Assembly (NCBI GenBank): GCA_948968885.1
Contig: CAREUR010000023.1
Location: forward strand, 1-10,731
DNA from: an uncultured Eubacteriales bacterium
GTDB lineage: Bacteria > Bacillota > Clostridia > Oscillospirales > Acutalibacteraceae
Direction of reading: 5' to 3'
DNA length: 10,731 nt
The notes under the pieces are model-generated. The model had not been told where the DNA came from, did no database searches, and saw nothing but the letters and a program-made list of their open reading frames with translations. Of this stretch, positions 5,715-10,731 are shown piece by piece. Every line of letters begins with the position of its first letter. The stretch's first letter is position 1. The position numbers and the translations under genes were made by a program.

Positions 5715-6593
5715 ATGTATGTGAACTTTAAAGTAAAAAAGCCAGTGCTTGTCGTCCTAGTAGCGGTCGCATTTATCTTGGTGTGGCTGCCTTTGAGCTA
5801 CGGCACGAACAAGATTTTCTCGTCTGTTTCGGAGTCGGCGGACAGCGTGAGGCTGCCGATACTCATGTATCATTCGATATTAAAGACAAACCGCTCGAAG
5901 GGTAAATTTGTTATAACTCCAGATATATTCGAGGGCGACTTAAAGTACATGAAAGAGAATGGCTACACTACGATAGTTATGCAGGATTTGATCGACTACG
6001 TCTATGAGAACAAGGACTTGCCCGAAAAGCCGATAATGCTGACATTTGACGACGGGTATTATAATAATTATTTGTATGCGTTTCCGCTTTTGAAGAAGTA
6101 TGAGTGCAAGATGGTGCTGTCTCCGATTGGCAAGCAGACTGACATTTATAGCGAGAACAAGGACAAAAATCCCAATTATGCGCATTGTTCGTGGGATGAG
6201 CTGAAGGAGATGCAGGATTCGGGCTTGGTGGAGATTCAGAATCATTCTTATAACATGCACACGATTACAAGGAAGCGCCGCGGGACCAAGAAGAATCGGA
6301 GTGAGAGCTTTGAGCATTATCAAAATGCCCTCTGTAGCGATATCGACTTGATGCAAAACAGAGTTGCCGATTTTTTGGGCACGACGCCGACGACTTTTGT
6401 GTTTCCGTTTGGTGCGGTAAGTAAGTGCTCTTTGGATATCTTGCACCAGATGGGCTTTAAGGCAACGTTGAGCTGCGAGGGCAAGATAAATAAGCTCACC
6501 AAAACGCCAGAGAGTCTGTATGGCCTTTACCGGATTTTGCGCCCGCCAAATACTTCTAGCGAGTCTTTCTTCAAAAATAAAATTGAAAAATAG
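5715..6593 (+). CDS. Membrane-anchored polysaccharide deacetylase (NodB-type domain)
   Basis: Carbohydrate esterase family 4 enzyme expected to remove N-acetyl groups from a cell-surface polysaccharide, most likely peptidoglycan given its neighbours. In the 292-residue form, residues 10-30 are an uncleaved signal anchor (VLVVLVAVAF core), placing the catalytic domain outside. LPILMYHSI (47-55) is the usual entry strand; TFDDG (110-114) holds the catalytic base and metal-binding Asp; NHSYNMH (176-182) supplies the two metal-binding His; FVFPFG (228-233) is motif 3. All catalytic motifs look intact. A short basic insert (KRRGTKKNR, 187-195) follows the His motif. ATG at 5715 is chosen with GGCGG (5700-5704) ten bases before it; a TTG frame from 5658 adds 19 residues without support. 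The exact substrate cannot be told from the sequence; an exopolysaccharide deacetylase is an alternative. Confidence 0.88.
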   Translation: MYVNFKVKKPVLVVLVAVAFILVWLPLSYGTNKIFSSVSESADSVRLPILMYHSILKTNRSKGKFVITPDIFEGDLKYMKENGYTTIVMQDLIDYVYENKDLPEKPIMLTFDDGYYNNYLYAFPLLKKYECKMVLSPIGKQTDIYSENKDKNPNYAHCSWDELKEMQDSGLVEIQNHSYNMHTITRKRRGTKKNRSESFEHYQNALCSDIDLMQNRVADFLGTTPTTFVFPFGAVSKCSLDILHQMGFKATLSCEGKINKLTKTPESLYGLYRILRPPNTSSESFFKNKIEK

Positions 6594-6638
6594 CAGGACA
6601 TATGCAGCTTTGCGTCGAGCGATGGCGGCTTTAATTTG

Positions 6639-6667
6639 TAGACACGGTAGGCTTAATCGGCTATAAT
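6639..6667 (+). promoter_or_regulatory. Sigma-A promoter for the lytic transglycosylase gene
   Basis: TAGACA (6639-6644), 17-bp spacer, perfect TATAAT (6662-6667). Only one base differs from consensus. Transcription would start near 6674, so the transglycosylase and aminopeptidase can be expressed separately from the mre genes. A small hairpin (TGGCC 6679-6683 with GGCCA 6702-6706) lies in the leader and has no U tract. Confidence 0.75.
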
Positions 6668-6741
6668 TATAAAGTGTGTGGCCAAAACTTAGATTTGTTG
6701 AGGCCAGATGGATAGCAGAGACATTGAGGGAACCGGTAATA

Positions 6742-7302
6742 ATGAATTTTAAATGCAAAAACTTGTTGGAGTGCGCTTTGGCGGCGGTGGTTGCCTTTTT
6801 GGCGCTCTATTGCGGATATATTTTTTTCTTGAAAAAGGCATACCCTGTGCGATATTATGATTATGTTAGCGAAAATTCCGAGAGATTTAACGTTGAAAAA
6901 GAGCTGATTTTGGCTATAATTAAGTCAGAGAGCAATTTTCGGCAAGATGCAGAGTCCAAAGCCGGCGCCATCGGGCTAATGCAGATTATGCCGGAGACTT
7001 TTGAATGGCTGCAGACTCACAAATTAGTGACGCTTTTGGACGTTGGCCATCTTAAGAACCCACAAACAAACATCAAATATGGCGCCTACCTTTTATCGAT
7101 CCTGAAAAAGAGGTATAATACTATTGTAGAGGTGGTTTGCGCCTACAACGCGGGCATCGGCACGGTGGATAAATGGCTTCGGGACGAGCGATACTCTGCC
7201 GATGGCAAGACTTTGAAGAAAATCCCGTTTCCAGATACATCCATATACGTCGAGAATGTGCTGGAGAGCCGCAGAATGTACAAAAATTTGTATTTTAACT
7301 AA
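6742..7302 (+). CDS. Membrane-anchored lytic transglycosylase (SLT domain)
   Basis: Cleaves the MurNAc-GlcNAc bond of peptidoglycan with formation of 1,6-anhydro-MurNAc, working outside the membrane. The 186-residue protein has one N-terminal membrane segment (about 9-30) and then a compact SLT/goose-lysozyme-like domain. The catalytic Glu63 is in IIKSESNF, followed by AGAIGLMQIMPET (74-86), NPQTNIKYGAYLL (106-118) and VCAYNAG (132-138); FPDTSIYVENVL near the end is also typical. All key residues are present. ATG at 6742 is chosen because GAGGG (6726-6730) precedes it and the hydrophobic anchor then starts normally. The GTG at 6676 would fall within two bases of the predicted transcription start. 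Together with the deacetylase it suggests local wall remodelling alongside MreBCD. The aminopeptidase starts 19 bases downstream. Confidence 0.92.
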   Translation: MNFKCKNLLECALAAVVAFLALYCGYIFFLKKAYPVRYYDYVSENSERFNVEKELILAIIKSESNFRQDAESKAGAIGLMQIMPETFEWLQTHKLVTLLDVGHLKNPQTNIKYGAYLLSILKKRYNTIVEVVCAYNAGIGTVDKWLRDERYSADGKTLKKIPFPDTSIYVENVLESRRMYKNLYFN

Positions 7303-7321
7303 ATTTGAGAGGATGATTTTT

Positions 7322-8770
7322 ATGCTTAGCAGCGAGAGTAAGCCGAAAAGAGAGCCGAAGACAGAGGCCGAGAAGCTGAAAGAGAGCCTATTTATGGAGA
7401 AAAAAAACGGGGCCTCAAGGCTGACTGGCGCGCAGATAAAGGCAGCGGATGACTTTTGCGAAGGTTATAAGGCTTTTTTGGACAACGCAAAGACGGAGCG
7501 CGAGGCGACTAGCTATACGGTGAAGATGGCGAGAAAAGCGGGCTTTAGCAAGTTTGAAGCGGGCAAAACCTATAAACCTGGCGACAAAATTTATTATGTT
7601 AACAAGAAAAAGTCAGTGATAGTCGCGATAATCGGAAAAGACGGCGTAAAAAATGGCGCCCAGGTTGCCGTTGCGCATATTGACTCGCCAAGGTTAGACA
7701 TAAAGCCCAATCCGCTGTACGAAGCAAGCGATTTGGCGATGCTAAAGACGCACTATTATGGGGGCATCAAAAAATATCAGTGGACGGCGATGCCGCTTGC
7801 GCTGCATGGAAAGATCGTGAAGAAAGACGGGACCCCGGTTGACGTGAGGATTGGCGAAGATAAGGATGATCCGGTTTTCTGCGTTACAGATTTATTGCCG
7901 CATTTGGCTAAGGAACAAGTCGCAAAACCGCTGCATAAGGCCATTGATGCAGAAAATTTGAATATCTTGGTGGGCAGCAGACCTTTTAAAGCCGAAAAAG
8001 GCGCCGAACTGGTAAAGCTGAACATAATGAAAATTCTGAATGAGAAATATGGCGTGGTGGAGTCAGACTTTCTGTCGGCTGAACTTGAGATGGTACCAGC
8101 GTTTAAGGCTAAAGACGTCGGTTTGGATCGCAGCATGGTGGGCGCGTATGGGCATGATGACCGAGTTTGTGCGTATCCTTCGTTAATGGCGGTGTTGGAC
8201 TATAAAGGTGTGCCCAAAAATACAGTCATGACGGTCTTAGCGGACAAAGAAGAGGTTGGAAGCGACGGTAACACGGGGATGAAGTCGACGTTTTTTATGT
8301 ATTTTGCTGCGGACCTTGCCAAGATGGACAAGGTTGACTACAAGCATGTTTTGATGAAGTCGCAGTGCCTTTCGGCTGACGTTAACGCGGCCTTTGATCC
8401 AGCCTATAGCGCGGTGTATGACCCTGCCAACAGCTGCTACATCAACAACGGCGTCGTCATTACGAAGTACACTGGCAGCGGCGGCAAATTTGGAACTTCG
8501 GATGCTTCGGCGGAGTTTATGGGCTATGTGCGCAATTTTCTCGAAAAGAATAAAGTTCTGTGGCAGACGGGCGAGCTCGGTAAGGTAGACATCGGTGGCG
8601 GTGGGACTATCGCCAAGTACATTGCGAATTTGGGCGTGGACGTGGTTGATTTGGGCGTCCCGGTGCTCTCTATGCACGCGCCGTTTGAGGTTGTCTCGAA
8701 GATAGACGTGCTTATGGCGTACAAGGCGATTACCGCGTTTTTCGATACGGACATTGAGTGGAAAAATTGA
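7322..8770 (+). CDS. M18-family aminopeptidase
   Basis: Cytosolic dinuclear-zinc exopeptidase of family M18 (aspartyl aminopeptidase / aminopeptidase I group), removing N-terminal residues, often acidic ones, from peptides. At 482 residues it has full family length. Metal and catalytic residues are visible: His119 and Asp121 in VAHIDSPRLD; Asp280 in AYGHDDRVCAY; Glu310 (catalytic base) and Glu311 (metal ligand) in LADKEEVGSDG; Asp353 in SADVNAAFDP; His452 in LSMHAPFE. No signal peptide is seen, only a charged N-terminus. ATG at 7322 is chosen over the ATG at 7313 because AGAGG (7308-7312) lies nine bases before it. It follows the transglycosylase closely and is probably co-transcribed with it, though a link between peptide trimming and wall turnover is only an idea. 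A strong terminator follows. Which M18 substrate class applies is not resolved. Confidence 0.93.
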   Translation: MLSSESKPKREPKTEAEKLKESLFMEKKNGASRLTGAQIKAADDFCEGYKAFLDNAKTEREATSYTVKMARKAGFSKFEAGKTYKPGDKIYYVNKKKSVIVAIIGKDGVKNGAQVAVAHIDSPRLDIKPNPLYEASDLAMLKTHYYGGIKKYQWTAMPLALHGKIVKKDGTPVDVRIGEDKDDPVFCVTDLLPHLAKEQVAKPLHKAIDAENLNILVGSRPFKAEKGAELVKLNIMKILNEKYGVVESDFLSAELEMVPAFKAKDVGLDRSMVGAYGHDDRVCAYPSLMAVLDYKGVPKNTVMTVLADKEEVGSDGNTGMKSTFFMYFAADLAKMDKVDYKHVLMKSQCLSADVNAAFDPAYSAVYDPANSCYINNGVVITKYTGSGGKFGTSDASAEFMGYVRNFLEKNKVLWQTGELGKVDIGGGGTIAKYIANLGVDVVDLGVPVLSMHAPFEVVSKIDVLMAYKAITAFFDTDIEWKN

Positions 8771-8822
8771 TAGATTCGTCGGGCACAGATAAAATTTAAT
8801 ATTGACTTTGGCTATAAAAAGG

Positions 8823-8866
8823 GTCCCTTTTGTTTGATTATGATTCAAGCAGAAGGGACTTTTTTT
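8823..8866 (+). terminator. Strong intrinsic terminator after the aminopeptidase gene
   Basis: Fifteen-bp stem (8823-8837 with 8845-8859, including two G-U pairs) beginning GTCCCTT and closing AAGGGAC, 7-nt loop, then seven T (8860-8866). It ends the mreB-to-aminopeptidase block. The minus-strand reading also has a run of T after the stem, so it may work both ways. Confidence 0.85.
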
Positions 8867-8980
8867 ATGCCTAAAACTTCCAGTGAGAACGTTTTTTTGG
8901 TAAGGCAAATTTGTAGATCTTTATGGCTGTATAGTGAAAAGACTAGTTTCACTCCAAAATTAAACAAATTTAAAATATAA
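8867..8980 (+). CDS. Doubtful 37-codon small ORF behind the terminator
   Basis: ATG at 8867, directly after the terminator T run, opens a 37-codon frame beginning MPKTSSENVFLVRQICR and ending at TAA 8978-8980. AAGGGA in the 3' arm of the hairpin lies about eight bases before the ATG and could serve as ribosome binding site. The peptide is basic and soluble-looking and no family is recognised. No promoter was found that would transcribe it past the terminator. Most likely chance or a relic. Confidence 0.15.
   Translation: MPKTSSENVFLVRQICRSLWLYSEKTSFTPKLNKFKI
8933..8953. repeat. Perfect inverted repeat AGTGAAA-N7-TTTCACT
   Basis: Seven-base perfect arms (8933-8939 and 8947-8953) around a 7-nt centre, 50 bases upstream of the phospholipase promoter -35 box. 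No U tract follows on either strand, so it is not an intrinsic terminator. It may be a protein-binding site for the downstream promoter. Confidence 0.35.
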
Positions 8981-9002
8981 TTACATAAAATTTGCTAAAT
9001 TA

Positions 9003-9031
9003 TTGACAAAAAATAAATAAAATGATATAAT
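9003..9031 (+). promoter_or_regulatory. Perfect-consensus sigma-A promoter for the phospholipase unit
   Basis: TTGACA (9003-9008), exactly 17 bp, TATAAT (9026-9031): a full match to the housekeeping consensus, in very AT-rich DNA. Transcription should start near 9038, leaving a leader of about 135 bases before the phospholipase start. Confidence 0.9.
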
Positions 9032-9103
9032 ATAGCCCTAAAAGTTAATTTTTATATTATTTATTTTATTTATTTTTACAAAATACCATAAAAATGGAAA
9101 TTG

Positions 9104-9143
9104 AAAGGAGGTGGTTTTTTTGAGGTGGAATGATTTGAACTGA
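9104..9143 (+). promoter_or_regulatory. Leader with very strong Shine-Dalgarno site and a 7-codon ORF
   Basis: AAAGGAGGTG (9104-9113) is close to the full complement of the 16S rRNA 3' end. It is followed, eight bases on, by TTG (9120-9122) opening a frame of seven codons (MRWNDLN) that stops at TGA 9141-9143, 29 bases before the phospholipase ATG. Either a leader peptide is translated, or the strong site loads ribosomes that reach the phospholipase gene, or it is a relic of a lost gene. What is seen is the site and the frame; the role is inferred. Confidence 0.4.
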
Positions 9144-9172
9144 AGGCGGCGCAAAGAAAGGGATGATTTCAT

Positions 9173-9964
9173 ATGAGATGTTTAAAAAAGGTATTTTCAT
9201 TTTTTTTGAGTATGATGTTAATTTTTGGTGCAGCAGGTAACCCTTGTTCGGCTTTTGACGGTCCAACTCATGTATATGTTACACAGAGGGGACTTGAGAT
9301 TTTTGCTGATGTTTTGAGATTGATTTTTTACAAAGAAGAGGGCGTTTTTTTTACAGATGAGGATATAGAGATAATTTTAATTTTTTGCGTAAAGCCAGAC
9401 GAGGATGAGATTGGTGGGGCATATAAATATCATTTTTATAACCCGGTAACAGGACTAAACTTTATGGGTGAGAATGATTCTGCATTAACAAGATGCGTTG
9501 ATCATTTTAACCGTGCATTATATTACATTAGTGAATTAGAAGACCAGGATGATGTGGAAAGAGCCAGAATATATCGGGAAAAAGCCATGGAAGAGCTTGG
9601 CAGAGCTTTGCACTTCTTAGGGGACCTTAATACTCCGGTACATACAAATAACCAAACTTTATTGGATACTGGATTTAACTTCTTCTTCCATGTAAGTTTT
9701 GAGAATACTTGCAAAAGTGTGCAAGACAGAGTAAGAGCCTCGATGCAACCAGGAGAGTTACGGTATTATGAGGTTAATAGCGTAGAGACAATAGCAAATT
9801 GCAGTGCACATTTAGCGGACGACAACCTTTATGCTTTATATGAAAAATTGTTGACGAAAGAGCAAGTTGCAGAAAACTCCGTTAAAAATGCACAAAAGGC
9901 GATTGCAGGCCTTCTTTATAAATTTTATTTGATGGCGAACAAATATAACGCAATACATGTTTGA
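9173..9964 (+). CDS. Secreted zinc-dependent phospholipase C, alpha-toxin-like catalytic domain
   Basis: Predicted to hydrolyse the head group of phosphatidylcholine or related phospholipids outside the cell. The 263-residue protein has a Sec signal peptide ending PCSA (residue 27), giving a mature N-terminus FDGPTH. Zinc-ligand positions of the alpha-toxin / Bacillus PLC fold can be matched: the free N-terminus, His33, Asp76 (in KPDEDE), His87 (HFYNP), His147 and Asp151 in ALHFLGDLNTPVH, His157, then His173 and Glu177 in HVSFE. Length equals the catalytic domain alone; the C-terminal membrane-binding C2-like (PLAT) domain of clostridial alpha-toxin is absent, as in Bacillus PLC. Alpha-toxin and Bacillus PLC start with Trp; here it is Phe. 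AAAGGG (9156-9161) lies about 11 bases upstream of the ATG. Codon use is more AT-rich than in the mre block. S1/P1-type nuclease shares the fold and is a less likely alternative. Confidence 0.85.
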   Translation: MRCLKKVFSFFLSMMLIFGAAGNPCSAFDGPTHVYVTQRGLEIFADVLRLIFYKEEGVFFTDEDIEIILIFCVKPDEDEIGGAYKYHFYNPVTGLNFMGENDSALTRCVDHFNRALYYISELEDQDDVERARIYREKAMEELGRALHFLGDLNTPVHTNNQTLLDTGFNFFFHVSFENTCKSVQDRVRASMQPGELRYYEVNSVETIANCSAHLADDNLYALYEKLLTKEQVAENSVKNAQKAIAGLLYKFYLMANKYNAIHV

Positions 9965-9987
9965 TAAAAAGGAAGAAGGGGAATTTT

Positions 9988-10731
9988 ATGAATATTAAAA
10001 GGATACTATCTTGTTTTATGGCACTTTTACTTTTTTTAACTGGACCAGCGGTTGGTGTAGAAAATGTTTTTGCACATGGAAATGTTATTGCTAAAGACGG
10101 TGTGCTAGAGCCGGAACCTGACACATCGGATATAATAAAATTGGCGACAGATCGGTTAGAAGAAGATAAGCAGATTAGAGTTTCAACACGAAACGCAAAA
10201 AGCTGTTGGGAAGTAATCCACCAAAAAAATTTTTTAACTGAAGATGGAATAAAGTGCGTGTGTGAAACAAACATTAGTGAACCTATTGCAAATGGATTTA
10301 ATGAAAACGGAGAGGAAATTTTTCGTAGAAAAGTAGAGGCAAGGACAGACTTTTATTTTGAAGAGACTGGAGAGCATTTGTGTAGTCTTTTTCTTGCATT
10401 CTATTTTGTGTATGATGGTGAAAATGCATGGGTTGAAGATAACAACTTAATGAGAGAAAAAGCTCATATATATAACGATGATTGGAAAATATCGGCAAAT
10501 GAAGGAATTTACGTTGCTCCGGGGCAATGCATAGTAACACTTTTTTCTCACATAAATGATAAAAGAATAAGAGCGCGTACGGATGAATTCCATGCAGATA
10601 TTATATGTTTAAAAACGGGAGAAATTGTTTTTAGAAATGTTACAAAAGGTCCAAAAGAAGAACTGGATACAGAAGGCATAAGGTTTACTGATTTAGGATT
10701 AAGAACTGAGCAGGTAAGACATAACTTGATT
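9988..10731 (+). CDS. Secreted protein of unknown function, 3' end beyond the window
   Basis: The frame starts at ATG 9988, 23 bases after the phospholipase stop and with AAGGGGAA (around 9976-9983) in front, and stays open for all 248 codons to the edge. Residues 1-29 are a Sec signal peptide (hydrophobic core ALLLFLTGPAVG, end VFA before HGN). The mature part seen so far is soluble, mixed-charge and probably beta-rich, with six cysteines (73, 90, 92, 132, 181, 207); two form a CVC pair that could make disulfides outside the cell. No domain is recognised. Close spacing puts it in one transcript with the phospholipase, so it may act with it, for example as substrate-binding partner, chaperone or second effector; that is inference. 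Its stop codon and any C-terminal anchor are not visible. Confidence 0.8.
   Translation, partial: MNIKRILSCFMALLLFLTGPAVGVENVFAHGNVIAKDGVLEPEPDTSDIIKLATDRLEEDKQIRVSTRNAKSCWEVIHQKNFLTEDGIKCVCETNISEPIANGFNENGEEIFRRKVEARTDFYFEETGEHLCSLFLAFYFVYDGENAWVEDNNLMREKAHIYNDDWKISANEGIYVAPGQCIVTLFSHINDKRIRARTDEFHADIICLKTGEIVFRNVTKGPKEELDTEGIRFTDLGLRTEQVRHNLI

Noticed and set aside
6676..6741. GTG start adding 22 residues to the lytic transglycosylase
   Set aside because: It coincides with the predicted transcription start and lacks an RBS; the normal signal anchor begins after the ATG at 6742.
5940..6758. Minus-strand ORF of 272 codons opposite the deacetylase
   Set aside because: It lies antisense to a gene with all NodB motifs. 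Its Arg/Leu/Ile-rich composition is what the reverse reading of such a gene gives; no motif or RBS.
8237..8908. Minus-strand ORF of 223 codons opposite the aminopeptidase end
   Set aside because: Antisense shadow of the M18 gene that also runs through a strong terminator; no recognisable domain.
1..10731. CRISPR arrays, tRNA or rRNA genes
   Set aside because: No regularly spaced direct repeats and no tRNA- or rRNA-like segments were recognised on either strand by reading; a tRNAscan or Rfam run could not be done here.

Overview
The window looks like part of a low-GC Gram-positive (Clostridia-like Firmicute) chromosome. The evidence is strong AGGAGG-type ribosome binding sites, near-consensus sigma-A promoters (TTGACA/TATAAT class, 16-18 bp spacers), frequent TTG/GTG starts, U-tailed intrinsic terminators and a Gram-positive style mreBCD cluster. 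All stops used (TAA, TAG, TGA) fit the standard bacterial code. The species cannot be named from this sequence alone.

Layout. (1) Bases 1-~490: the first 87 codons of an IS110-family transposase on the minus strand, cut by the window edge, preceded by about 220 nt of non-coding DNA that folds on the same strand into a nested three-stem structure. This is the position where IS110-group elements encode their bridge RNA. (2) ~490-896: a poorly supported hydrophobic ORF (possibly a remnant at the insertion point) and AT-rich spacer. (3) 897-1578: dut (dUTPase) on the minus strand with its own promoter. (4) 1586-2612: a complete minus-strand unit (promoter, RBS, 284-codon gene, terminator) for a secreted two-part protein of unknown function. 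(5) 2613-2906: an intergenic stretch holding a strong plus-strand terminator with no gene in front of it. (6) 2907-8866, plus strand: a cell-envelope block of mreB, mreC, mreD, a membrane-anchored polysaccharide deacetylase, a membrane-anchored lytic transglycosylase and an M18 aminopeptidase, closed by a long hairpin terminator. (7) 9003-10731, plus strand: a perfect-consensus promoter and a leader with an unusually strong Shine-Dalgarno site ahead of a 7-codon ORF, then a secreted zinc-dependent phospholipase C resembling the alpha-toxin catalytic domain, then a second secreted protein of unknown function that runs off the edge.

How the parts may work together. MreB filaments, MreC and MreD organise lateral peptidoglycan synthesis. 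The deacetylase and lytic transglycosylase downstream plausibly modify and cut the same wall, so the middle block reads as a wall-shaping locus with a housekeeping peptidase at its end. The flanking AT-rich units (284-aa secreted protein; phospholipase plus partner) each have strong promoters and code for exported products. With the IS110 end, they give the window an accessory, host- or environment-facing character on both sides of a conserved core.
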